From: Anaerolinea sp.
Lineage (GTDB): Bacteria; Chloroflexota; Anaerolineae; Anaerolineales; Anaerolineaceae
Direction of reading: 5' to 3'
Length of the DNA stretch: 64,000 nt
NCBI GenBank assembly: GCA_020725865.1
Contig: DYEC01000019.1
Location: 1 to 64,000 of the forward strand
The position numbers were made by a program, and so were the translations under genes. Of this stretch, positions 34,301-42,567 are shown piece by piece (within the stretch, counting starts at the first letter, position 1; each line of letters begins with the position of its first letter). A model generated the notes under the pieces. That model was not told the DNA's origin. It ran no database searches and was given only the letters and a program-made list of their open reading frames with translations.

Positions 34301-35572
34301 TCATCCGCTCCAAAAGCGAAACAGGCTAAAACCATAAAACACGATCTGCGGATCAAGCCGTAAAAAGCGAACTAACCCCATCACAAGCGCAAAAAACCCC
34401 CGGCTGACCGGTGTATTGTAGAAAAACAACAGCAGAAAAATAAAAAAGGCAAAACGGCTGACAATTGCACCAATTTCCTGCCAGCGTAATGGCAAATATG
34501 GTGCAATAATTCCATACCCATCCAACCCCGGCAATGGTAGCAAATTAAGCAACAAAGCTGTCACTTGTAGAAAAGCTAGAAACGCCACCGCGCTCCAAAA
34601 CTCCGGACGGATTTGCCAATCAGAAAGCGCAAAACCGGTCAGGAAAGGGATAGAGAGCACCAGCGCACACAACGCTGTCATCATTGGTCCTGCTGCAGAA
34701 ACCAGACTGCGCATCCGCCGATCAGTGATTGCTGCCATGTTGATATAAACCGCTCCCCCGGGTAAACCGATCCCACCGGAGATGAGGATCAACAAAGGGA
34801 AAAGAATGCTCAATAGCCATTGGGTGTACCGTAAGGGATTGAGTGACAAATATCCTTGAGCTGCCACCGAAGTATCGCCGCTGTTGTATGCAGTTAAAGC
34901 ATGCCCAAACTCATGCAGACAAAGCGAGACAATCCATCCTCCTGCAACAAACAAAAACACCGGCACACCGCCCTTTAACAAGCGGGTGAAAGCCAGCAGC
35001 CCGGCAAGCAGGGTGAAACCAACCAGACCCAGAAAAACCGGACTGATCGATAACGAAGGAAGTGCAAACGCCTTCAAAAGCTCAATAGAATCGGTGGATG
35101 GCCGTGAGACGAAAATGGGACGTTCCCGTACTGGTGGAGACGAGGGCGAGCGTGCCGAAAACAGGGATTCCCGGACGCCGTTTTGAACCAGAATACGGCT
35201 GACTTCGCTATTGGGGTGACGCAATATGCCCAATAATATCAACGTGGTATCCACATACCCCAGTCTTCGAAAGGCGGCTTCCTTAGTTGCCTCGCGCAGG
35301 ATTGCCTGTGTCTCGGCTGAATAAGGGGGATTAGCAAGCGGTGCTCCAACCGGTTGCAAGCGCCGTAATACGTCTTCTATTTGCTGGTGCATCTTCTCTA
35401 CCGGCAACCCCAATGCGCGCATCGCACGCACCGCGCCACAATCGTAAGTCTTGAGAAGTCCCAGCAGGACATGCTCGGGCAACACTTCGCGAAAACCTTG
35501 CTCACTGGCAAGTTGGGCAGCTAGAATCAGGACAACTCGGGCATCTTTTGTAAATTCAACCTTTAATTCCAT
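34301..35572 (-). CDS. Clp N-domain fused to a site-2 (M50) intramembrane metalloprotease
   Basis: An unusual two-part protein of 423 residues. Residues 5-135 contain two Clp-N repeats (PEHVLLGLLKTYDCG at 32 and YVDTTLILLGIL at 106), the adaptor- and substrate-binding module normally found at the start of ClpC or ClpA. A Ser/Pro-rich linker (140-160) leads to a membrane part with M50 site-2 protease hallmarks: HExxH at H220-E221-H224 (LCLHEFGHA) and the third metal ligand D351 in LLPLPGLDG. The active site is therefore complete and lies within the membrane, while the Clp-N part should be cytoplasmic. Start alternatives are TTG 35584 (GGAG 5 nt upstream), ATG 35575 and ATG 35572. It follows the GGDEF gene by about 48 bp on the same strand and is probably in one operon with V4R and GGDEF. 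Confidence 0.85.
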   Translation of the reverse strand: MELKVEFTKDARVVLILAAQLASEQGFREVLPEHVLLGLLKTYDCGAVRAMRALGLPVEKMHQQIEDVLRRLQPVGAPLANPPYSAETQAILREATKEAAFRRLGYVDTTLILLGILRHPNSEVSRILVQNGVRESLFSARSPSSPPVRERPIFVSRPSTDSIELLKAFALPSLSISPVFLGLVGFTLLAGLLAFTRLLKGGVPVFLFVAGGWIVSLCLHEFGHALTAYNSGDTSVAAQGYLSLNPLRYTQWLLSILFPLLILISGGIGLPGGAVYINMAAITDRRMRSLVSAAGPMMTALCALVLSIPFLTGFALSDWQIRPEFWSAVAFLAFLQVTALLLNLLPLPGLDGYGIIAPYLPLRWQEIGAIVSRFAFFIFLLLFFYNTPVSRGFFALVMGLVRFLRLDPQIVFYGFSLFRFWSG

Positions 35573-35620
35573 CATCACCTGCAATTTTACTCCGATTCAC
35601 GGTATCAACCTACTAAATCA

Positions 35621-37015
35621 TCAAGCCTCATTGACCGCCACCCTGTTGCGCCCATCTTGCTTTGCCCGATACAGCGCCTGATCCGCGCGGTCCAGCAGAA
35701 AATGCAGGGCATTATCCTCTTCTTTGAGTCCGGCAACACCAATGCTGACCGTAACGCTTAATCTACCAGCCTGAGTCTCAAAAGAATATCCCTCAATAAT
35801 CTGCCGTAGCCGTTCTGCCGCCATGCGCGCTTCTTCGGTGTCCGTCTCCGGCATCACAAAGGCAATTTCTTCCCCACCATAACGACCAATGATATCCACC
35901 CGGCGCATGTTTTGACGACACAGTCTGCTCACTTCTTGCAGCACCTGATCACCAACACTGTGACCATACAGGTCATTAACTTTCTTGAAATGATCCACAT
36001 CCAGCATTAAAGCTGACAGCCGACCATGATAACGGCGGGCACGCTCAAATGCTTGATCAGCCACTTCAAAGAAATGCCGCCGATTTGATAGCCCAGTCAG
36101 GCTGTCTGTCGTTGCAAGTTCCTGAAGCTGCTCAAACAAGTGCGCTCTTTCTACAGCTACCGCAGTTTGATCGGCAAGTGTCATCAAACGCCCGGCGTGA
36201 TCTTCTGTGAAAAAACGTGGGGTTGCGCTTAGCAGATTGATAAACCCAATTGTCTCATCTTTGACCACAATAGGCGCGCCCAGATAAGACCGTGTCCATA
36301 AGCTAAAGGGCGTATAAAACCAGTTAGAATGGCGCACATCTTCAAGCATGTAGGGCTGATGGCTGCGTACCATGATGCGCAAAGTGTTAATTTTTTTCAG
36401 TGGCCAACGTGCAGTACGTAGAAGTTCTTCCGTACCAGGAGCCATACGATCAAACCCCCAATGACTGACCACACGTACTGTCTGCCTGCGATCTACCTGC
36501 ATGATGTTGACAGCATCACACGGTATTAACCGAACCACACTATCTAAAACCACGCGAAACACGTCTTTTAATTCAAGAGCGGCATTGAGCGCAGCAGCTG
36601 TATCCCGCATAACCTCTGACAGCAACCGACGTTCTTCTTCAGCCCGGCGAGCTTGCCGTAAGCTTTCTGTCATCTTATTGAAAGAAACCGAAAACTCCCC
36701 CATAAACTCCACACGTTGGGTTAAGTCACCTTCTGCTACCCGTTGTACCTGCCAGGTCAGATGGCGCAGATTTGCCTGTAATGTTTTCAAGTAACCTGCA
36801 AGTGCACCTTTAACTTTCAGCTCTGCTGACAGATCACCCGCTGAGAGTCGCTCAGCAAATTCGCAAATCGCATGGTAATCCTCAATCAGTCTTCCCCATT
36901 CAGTTGCATCTGCGTTCTGCACTGGCAAATCTTCCGGTAAAGGCTCTCCCCGAATGAGCTTCTGGAGGATCTCCAGCCAGTTTTTGGAGCAGGATAACAA
37001 CACTTTATCACTCAT
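35621..37015 (-). CDS. Diguanylate cyclase (HAMP-like, GAF, GGDEF)
   Basis: Makes cyclic di-GMP from two GTP. The protein is 464 residues and has no membrane segment. A HAMP-like helical region without a transmembrane helix covers about 55-125 (AEGDLTQRVEFMGEF), a GAF domain about 145-290, and the GGDEF domain 300-460. The active site is GGEEI at 380-384, a functional variant of GGDEF, and the inhibitory I-site RxxD (R371-D374) five residues before it is intact, so product inhibition is expected. Its ATG overlaps the stop of the V4R gene by 4 bp (ATGA), giving tight translational coupling: the V4R protein is the likely sensory partner. Confidence 0.92.
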   Translation of the reverse strand: MSDKVLLSCSKNWLEILQKLIRGEPLPEDLPVQNADATEWGRLIEDYHAICEFAERLSAGDLSAELKVKGALAGYLKTLQANLRHLTWQVQRVAEGDLTQRVEFMGEFSVSFNKMTESLRQARRAEEERRLLSEVMRDTAAALNAALELKDVFRVVLDSVVRLIPCDAVNIMQVDRRQTVRVVSHWGFDRMAPGTEELLRTARWPLKKINTLRIMVRSHQPYMLEDVRHSNWFYTPFSLWTRSYLGAPIVVKDETIGFINLLSATPRFFTEDHAGRLMTLADQTAVAVERAHLFEQLQELATTDSLTGLSNRRHFFEVADQAFERARRYHGRLSALMLDVDHFKKVNDLYGHSVGDQVLQEVSRLCRQNMRRVDIIGRYGGEEIAFVMPETDTEEARMAAERLRQIIEGYSFETQAGRLSVTVSIGVAGLKEEDNALHFLLDRADQALYRAKQDGRNRVAVNEA

Positions 37016-37533
37016 GCAAGCGCCTTAGCCCAAAAGCGGCAGGTTCGATCACCTGTACACCAGCAGTCTATTTCTTTGACCTGGAAGGGTCTACCTGTAA
37101 AAGATTCAACCAGCGCCGAGATAAAACCTTCATCGTAAACACAAATCTCATAATCCAGTTCAGGAAGTCCGGAGCAATCCAGATCTTCTGATACAGTGAC
37201 CACCAGCTCGCCTTCTTCCATACTGGCTTTTTCAACACGGAAGATGCCAATGGACATTTCGCGCAGGACTTCTTGCAAGCGTCGAACAAACGAATCTAGA
37301 CTATCTACTTCTCCAATATAATGCTGGTAGAAAGCTCGACCTGCTGTATAACCAGCCTGATAAAAAATCTCATCAGTGGCTTCAGTACCGTATCGCTGTT
37401 CCAGCACAGCTCGCAGGGTAAACTGCATCAGCCGATATATTTCCAAACGGGTGGATTTACCCAGATTCGGGCGTCCCTTTTCAAGATCGCCTAACAGTTC
37501 CCAGCGAAACGCATATTTTCTTTCACCTGTCAC
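37012..37533 (-). CDS. V4R-domain sensor protein
   Basis: A 173-residue cytoplasmic protein with a V4R (4-vinyl reductase) domain, a small-molecule-binding fold used in sensors of hydrocarbons and related ligands. The C-terminal signature CWCTGDRTCRFWAK, with the Cys-x-Gly-x-x-x-Cys spacing, and the acidic YEICVYDEGFISALVESFTG are typical. The start is GTG with GAGAGG 6 nt before it. It overlaps the GGDEF gene by 4 bp. The pair looks like a two-protein form of the single-chain V4R-GAF-GGDEF arrangement. The ligand is unknown; the cysteines could also bind a metal. Confidence 0.82.
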   Translation of the reverse strand: MTGERKYAFRWELLGDLEKGRPNLGKSTRLEIYRLMQFTLRAVLEQRYGTEATDEIFYQAGYTAGRAFYQHYIGEVDSLDSFVRRLQEVLREMSIGIFRVEKASMEEGELVVTVSEDLDCSGLPELDYEICVYDEGFISALVESFTGRPFQVKEIDCWCTGDRTCRFWAKALA

Positions 37534-37707
37534 TTTTTACCTCTCGGTAGGAGTCACCGCGCCCTACTGGTGAAGGGTTAACCTCATTTTGTCTTCAAGC
37601 ACACAATTAGAGTATAGCATTACACACTACAAAATAGGATACCCGTGATCTCTGTTACCGAAACCAATAGACTATGCTTAACCAATTGAAAGGGATTCGT
37701 AAAGCTT

Positions 37708-38652
37708 CTATCCTGCGGCGCGAGAACGCAACATGGTCAGCGGCATCAAGGGGCGTACCTGATAGCTATCACAGCAAGCTGGAACGACGATACTGTCAAA
37801 CCGCTCTAACTGTAATGCCCAACCTTCACCTTCTATCTCAGCCCGTCCATCAATAACCGTTAGGGCATGGAAGGAAACCTGACCGGTATTTAATGTCAGC
37901 GATTCAGTGCCGGCAACAATACGCTCCAGCGTAAAATATTCACAGGAAATCAATTCCTGCACCCCCTTACTTTGCAACTGGCCGGCAGGCAAAAACTGCC
38001 TGGGTGCTTGTGGATTTGCAACCAGCAACGACTGATCAATGTGCAATGGCCGCCCTTGACTGGCTGGACGGTTCCAGTCAAAAACCCGATAAGTCAGGTC
38101 GGAAGTTTGCTGAACCTCATACACAAGCACACCAGGACCCAGCGCATGAATTGTGCCCGGGCTGATTAACACACTATCACCTGCTTGCACGGGAGTGTGC
38201 TGCATCAGTTCCAATATCGCACCATTGCGGATTGCCTCTGCCAATTGGGAGCGCGTGACACCAGGAAGTACACCATAAAGTATTTCGGCATTCGGGTCAG
38301 CTTCAATAAAATGCCATGCTTCTGTTTTGCCAAAAAAGCCCGGACCCTCCAAAAGACGTGCTTGTTCATCATTAGGATGCACCTGCAACGACAGCCAGGC
38401 AGCACAGTCCAACAATTTTACCAATAATGGAAAACGCAACCCGGTTTTGGTGACCACCTGCCAGCCAAGCAAATCAGCACCAAACTGTCGACAAACTTCA
38501 GCCAACGTTTTCCCTTCCAACACACCAGAAGCGATTTGGTTGTGTTCGTAAACCACCCAAGCTTCGGCGGTCGGAACACGTTCCGGACGCAAGCGACTTC
38601 CCCCCCATACATATTCACGATATTGCGGGATAAGCTGTAACCCGTGCAGCAT
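37708..38652 (-). CDS. manA: Mannose-6-phosphate isomerase, class I
   Basis: Zinc enzyme that interconverts fructose 6-phosphate and mannose 6-phosphate and so feeds mannose into glycan synthesis. Zinc ligands of the type I family are seen: Q90 and H92 (SLQVHPND), E111 (GKTEAWHF) and H169 (PGTIHALG). The 314-residue length matches the short bacterial forms. The ATG at 38652 has AAAGGA 5 nt upstream; the extra N-terminal residues of the frame from 38694 are not supported. Mannosyl products could be used by the polytopic glycosyltransferases in this window, but that is only an inference. Confidence 0.9.
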   Translation of the reverse strand: MLHGLQLIPQYREYVWGGSRLRPERVPTAEAWVVYEHNQIASGVLEGKTLAEVCRQFGADLLGWQVVTKTGLRFPLLVKLLDCAAWLSLQVHPNDEQARLLEGPGFFGKTEAWHFIEADPNAEILYGVLPGVTRSQLAEAIRNGAILELMQHTPVQAGDSVLISPGTIHALGPGVLVYEVQQTSDLTYRVFDWNRPASQGRPLHIDQSLLVANPQAPRQFLPAGQLQSKGVQELISCEYFTLERIVAGTESLTLNTGQVSFHALTVIDGRAEIEGEGWALQLERFDSIVVPACCDSYQVRPLMPLTMLRSRAAG

Positions 38653-38709
38653 AGTTTTCCTTTGACGATATACATTATAGCAACTCTGTGTCATGATATG
38701 GATTTACAA

Positions 38710-39882
38710 TCAGCTTACAACCTGAAATGTCTTTGAATAATGCCCATACACTTTCCAAGCTTCCCACATGGCGCGAATGTTCTCCGGCGGTACATTACCC
38801 TGGATATTATGTACTGGAGCAAAAACGAAGCCCCCGCCCGGCGCCAGGTCTTCTATCCGGCGCCGAACATCGTTCTTGACCTGCTCTGGTGTTCCAGCCG
38901 TCAATACATGTTGTGTGTCTATACCCCCGCCCCAGAAAACCAGTTCCTTGCCAAATTCCCGCTTGAGTTCCGCAGAATCCATCCCCACAGCGCTAACCTG
39001 CACCGGATTAAGAACCTCAATACCTGCTTCAATCAAATCGGGGATCAGAGGACGAATCGCCCCACAAGAATGGAAGAACAGTTTGGCTTGGGTACGTGCA
39101 TGGATAAAGCTGAACAGCTCTTGATGCAATGGTTTGATCAGGCGACGATACGTTGCAGGTGAGATCAATGGGCGCGATTGCGCCCCCAGATCGTCTGCCT
39201 CAGCTACAACATCCACATTCTCACCCGCTTCGCGCAAGGCGACCTCCCAATAACGCAACTTGATCTCTAGAATCCGCCGCATTAAGCCCACTGCCAGCTT
39301 CTCGTTCACAACCAGGTCGGCATAGAAATTTTCAAACCCGCGCATCCAGGCAGCCAGCTCCAGTATTCCAGAGCACATACAGCTCAGAAATACGCCCAGC
39401 CGCTCCTCCCGCGCAGCATGATGTAATCGCTCCGCCAGCCCTGCATAACGGCTGGTATCTTCAGGATCAGGAAAAGGATAGCGTTCAATATCTGTCAATG
39501 TTTGTGCTTCAGCCAGTGGATGAAAAAACTGATCAAAATACCAGCCGCCTTCTTTGGGCATTTTCCAGCCGATACCCCATTCATCATAAAATCCAACATA
39601 TTCACCCATATCAATCATAGTGCGGCGATAGGTTGAGGCATCATTGGGTGCAACGTAACGCACATCCACGCCCCAAAGTACCCGCAAATCATCGTCTACT
39701 TCAGCAATCTGTTGAAACACATCCATCAGCCTCGTTTCACGAACTGCCAAACCAAGATAATTGCGTAAACGCCTATAAGCTTGTACATGGATACTGCTCA
39801 GGTGCGTTCCGCCAATATCCAGAGGAACATGGTCAGCTTCCTGATGGTTAAGTGCAAGATGTAAGCGAGTACGTGAGTCCAT
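38710..39882 (-). CDS. Uroporphyrinogen decarboxylase (URO-D) family protein, methyltransferase-like
   Basis: A 390-residue TIM-barrel protein of the URO-D superfamily. It has the HSCG motif (near residue 272, FFHSCGAI), a zinc-binding feature of the corrinoid methyltransferase branch (MtaA, CmuA), rather than the N-terminal arginines of true HemE. It probably transfers methyl groups between a corrinoid protein and another cofactor, or acts in a related demethylation. No corrinoid protein or other methyltransferase gene is adjacent, so substrate and partner are unknown. GGAGG lies about 16 nt before the ATG, somewhat far. It lies 57 bp upstream of manA on the same strand. Confidence 0.82.
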   Translation of the reverse strand: MDSRTRLHLALNHQEADHVPLDIGGTHLSSIHVQAYRRLRNYLGLAVRETRLMDVFQQIAEVDDDLRVLWGVDVRYVAPNDASTYRRTMIDMGEYVGFYDEWGIGWKMPKEGGWYFDQFFHPLAEAQTLTDIERYPFPDPEDTSRYAGLAERLHHAAREERLGVFLSCMCSGILELAAWMRGFENFYADLVVNEKLAVGLMRRILEIKLRYWEVALREAGENVDVVAEADDLGAQSRPLISPATYRRLIKPLHQELFSFIHARTQAKLFFHSCGAIRPLIPDLIEAGIEVLNPVQVSAVGMDSAELKREFGKELVFWGGGIDTQHVLTAGTPEQVKNDVRRRIEDLAPGGGFVFAPVHNIQGNVPPENIRAMWEAWKVYGHYSKTFQVVS

Positions 39883-40238
39883 AGGTTATCTTCATTCCTC
39901 CAGCTCTTTAAAAAGCGTCATCGTATTCTAGATGATTCCACCGCATCAACACGCTGATCAGATACCCAACATTTTCGCAGAAATCCTCATGCTGCACATT
40001 TCACATGAAACTATAGCATAGCTATCGCCTCAATTTCAACCAACCTGCGAATGCCTCTATCAACATCTACAGCACATTTCAAATTGCATACCTGGTACAC
40101 AGCCAGCCAGCGCAAAAATCCAGCAATCCTCACACGATTATCCCAACATACCCGTTTCACAAAAGATGTGTGACAATACATTTGTCTTAAAAATCATTAT
40201 ATTGGACAAAATCTCTCTTTTCGACTATCCTTGAGCTC
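39883..40238. other. 356-bp intergenic region between divergent genes
   Basis: Spacer between the URO-D gene (minus) and the M28 peptidase gene (plus). I find no gene or strong hairpin. The last 40 bases hold a candidate promoter (40202-40231). Confidence 0.4.
40202..40231 (+). promoter_or_regulatory. Candidate promoter, leaderless spacing, for the M28 gene
   Basis: TTGGAC (40202-40207), an 18-nt spacer, and TATCCT (40226-40231), ending 7 nt before the ATG at 40239. No Shine-Dalgarno fits between them, so transcription could begin at the start codon. Confidence 0.35.
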
Positions 40239-41273
40239 ATGAAACCGATAAAAAAGAACGTCTATTACTTTTGGCTAATCTTGCTGGTAATACAATTTGC
40301 CTGCAATTTACCAATACGTTCACTACCTTTCAACCGTCCGACCCTTCCCGATCTTCTGGCAAGCACCAACCAGGAAGAATGGGCTGGCTGGATACGCCGG
40401 CTATCCGGCGCCGAAACAGTAATCATCGCTGGTGAGCCTGCTTTAATCACGACCCGCTACAATTATGCCATGTTTACCGGGCAGCCCAACGCACGCGCCT
40501 TCGATTATATACTGGAGCAGGCATCTGCACTCGCGCCTCAGGGGCAAATCGAGATTGATCCCTACCCCTACACGGATGCTGAACGCACTTATACCTGGAA
40601 TAATTTGATCGTTACTCTTCCCGGCAATACCCGACCCCAAGAATCTATATTGCTCACTGCACATCTGGATAGCATTGTCACCCGCCGCGGCAACGCACTG
40701 GAAGCCGCACCCGGCGCCGATGACAATGCCACTGGCGTGGCAACCCTGCTTGAAGGTCTGCGCTTGTTCCCACGCTACCGCTTTGAACGCTCCATCCGTC
40801 TGATATTCTTCAGCGGCGAAGAGCTTGGTCTGGCTGGAAGCAGAGCTTATTTACAGGATCATGACACGACTGGTATGGTTGGGGTGATCAATCTAGATAT
40901 GTTCGGTTATGACTCCAATGGCGATCGCTGCTTTGAGGTGCATGTAGGTACCCTGCCGAATTCGGATATTATTGGCAGAAGCTTCACCGACACCATTCAA
41001 ACTTTTGGATTGAATCTGCACTATGATTATCTGACCAGTGGAGCAACCGATCGCTCCGACCATACTGCATTTTGGGAAAAGAATGTTGGGGCAATTACTG
41101 CGGTGCAAAACTTCTTTGATGATAAACTGCCAGATGGCTGTTTGGATGTAGACGGGACGCCATATTACCACAAACCAGAAGACACCATTGAAAAACTCAA
41201 CCTTTCTTATGGTTTTGACATCGCCCGCGCTGCTCTTCTAACCACTGCACGCCTGGCTGGTCCCCTGGATTGA
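40239..41273 (+). CDS. M28-family zinc aminopeptidase, lipoprotein
   Basis: A 344-residue exopeptidase of the M28 family using two zinc ions. The ligand set is complete: H142 (TAHLDS), D162 (GADDNATG), the catalytic/ligand pair E194-E195 (FSGEELGLAGS), D220 (INLDMFGYD) and a late His in YYHKPEDT. The N terminus is hydrophobic and ends in QFAC (Cys22), so it is probably lipid-anchored outside the cell, where it could finish the work of the secreted subtilases. The start has no Shine-Dalgarno; see the promoter entry. It converges with recO. Confidence 0.9.
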   Translation: MKPIKKNVYYFWLILLVIQFACNLPIRSLPFNRPTLPDLLASTNQEEWAGWIRRLSGAETVIIAGEPALITTRYNYAMFTGQPNARAFDYILEQASALAPQGQIEIDPYPYTDAERTYTWNNLIVTLPGNTRPQESILLTAHLDSIVTRRGNALEAAPGADDNATGVATLLEGLRLFPRYRFERSIRLIFFSGEELGLAGSRAYLQDHDTTGMVGVINLDMFGYDSNGDRCFEVHVGTLPNSDIIGRSFTDTIQTFGLNLHYDYLTSGATDRSDHTAFWEKNVGAITAVQNFFDDKLPDGCLDVDGTPYYHKPEDTIEKLNLSYGFDIARAALLTTARLAGPLD

Positions 41274-41324
41274 GCAATACACAAAAACGGCATCTTTAAC
41301 CTATACCTTCCCGGAGATATCAGC

Positions 41325-42089
41325 TTACCCGTTTTGCTTCCTGATTGAGCGGATAAAGGATGGAACGTTCAGATTACGCTCCAGCAAAAAGGTCAGATAA
41401 TACTGCAAGAGCGCTTCAAGTTCCGAGCGCACCGCCGTCGGAAGACCGACGCGGCGTGCTTCTGTGTAAGTACTGCGCTGGTAATGTCGTAAATACTTTA
41501 ATGCCCGCATTGAAACCGGACGTGCGCCGGCATCCCTTTTCGTACAATTGGGACACAGCGCACCGCCTAACACCGCCGAGAAAAATTGATCCTGTGCAAT
41601 AATCTGACTGCCGCAACCAACGCAGTGAAACAACCGCGGGCGAAACCCTATCACATCCAGCAGACGTACATCATAATAGCGCAGCGCCGGTATTGGGTCT
41701 TCTTCCGTGCAAATTCGTTCCAGCGTTTCTGTGAGCAGTTGATACAACATCGGCGAAGCTTCTTCGTCATAGCTGAAACGGTCCACTAGCTCAACCACAT
41801 AAGCCGCATAGCCAGTGCGGAGCAAATCCTCCCGTAGGGGCAGATAAGCATCCAGTGTCTGTGCCTGGGTGACGATCCAGAGATCGCGTCCGCGTGCAAG
41901 CATTAAAACACTGCGTGTAAATGGCTCAAGATGACCTGCCTTGCGAGAACGTAACCGCCGCACCCCCTTCGCCACCACACGCAATTTACCCACTTCGCGA
42001 GTATAAATTACCAGCAAACGGTCTGCCTCACCCCAATCGCTGTGGCGCAGGATAACTGCCTCAACGCGAATCGAACGCCCTCTTTCCAC
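41325..42089 (-). CDS. recO: DNA repair protein RecO
   Basis: Recombination mediator that works with RecF and RecR to load RecA on gaps and anneals single strands. The N-terminal OB-fold starts at about residue 7 (VEAVILRHSDWGEADRLL), followed by a helical part and a zinc finger with CVGC (about 155) and CPNC (about 177). The length of 254 residues is normal. The start is GTG with AAGGTGA close upstream. It is the last gene of the glmU-corC-cdd-recO series. Confidence 0.93.
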   Translation of the reverse strand: MERGRSIRVEAVILRHSDWGEADRLLVIYTREVGKLRVVAKGVRRLRSRKAGHLEPFTRSVLMLARGRDLWIVTQAQTLDAYLPLREDLLRTGYAAYVVELVDRFSYDEEASPMLYQLLTETLERICTEEDPIPALRYYDVRLLDVIGFRPRLFHCVGCGSQIIAQDQFFSAVLGGALCPNCTKRDAGARPVSMRALKYLRHYQRSTYTEARRVGLPTAVRSELEALLQYYLTFLLERNLNVPSFIRSIRKQNG

Positions 42090-42156
42090 CCTCTCACCTT
42101 AATGGCGGCGAAACTTGATAGCCTACAAATGACCAGCACATCGCGCAAATGCAAAT

Positions 42157-42567
42157 CTATCTGCGCGGTAAATCCGCCGGCGTAAATGCGTCTGGCAACA
42201 AATCTCGGAGTACAGCTTGAGTAATCAGGTTCCCATCCGGGTCGCCAACCAGCACATGGGTATCCAGTCCAAACTCAGCCAGAACCTGACGACAGCCTCC
42301 GCATGGCACTTTAGCGTTCACTGTAACAACCGCAATTGCAGTAAAATGGCGTTCCCCTTCAGAAACTGCCTTGAAAACTGCTACACGCTCTGCGCATACC
42401 GTATGCGGATAAGCAACGTTTTCCACATTGACCCCGGTATAAATTTTGCCCGATTCTGCTAACAACGCCGCTCCTACCGGATAGTTGGAGTAAGGTGCAT
42501 ACGCCCAGCGCCGCGCCTCTGCCGCCCTTTCTAAAAGTTCCTGTTTCAGCTCACTCGTCAATACCAT
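42157..42567 (-). CDS. cdd: Cytidine deaminase
   Basis: Deaminates cytidine and deoxycytidine to uridine forms for pyrimidine salvage. The zinc site is complete: C58 and catalytic E60 in CAE, and C89 and C92 in PCGGC. The 136-residue length is that of the small tetrameric type. A perfect AGGAGGTGATC lies just before the ATG inside the end of corC, with which it overlaps by 17 bp. Confidence 0.95.
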   Translation of the reverse strand: MVLTSELKQELLERAAEARRWAYAPYSNYPVGAALLAESGKIYTGVNVENVAYPHTVCAERVAVFKAVSEGERHFTAIAVVTVNAKVPCGGCRQVLAEFGLDTHVLVGDPDGNLITQAVLRDLLPDAFTPADLPRR

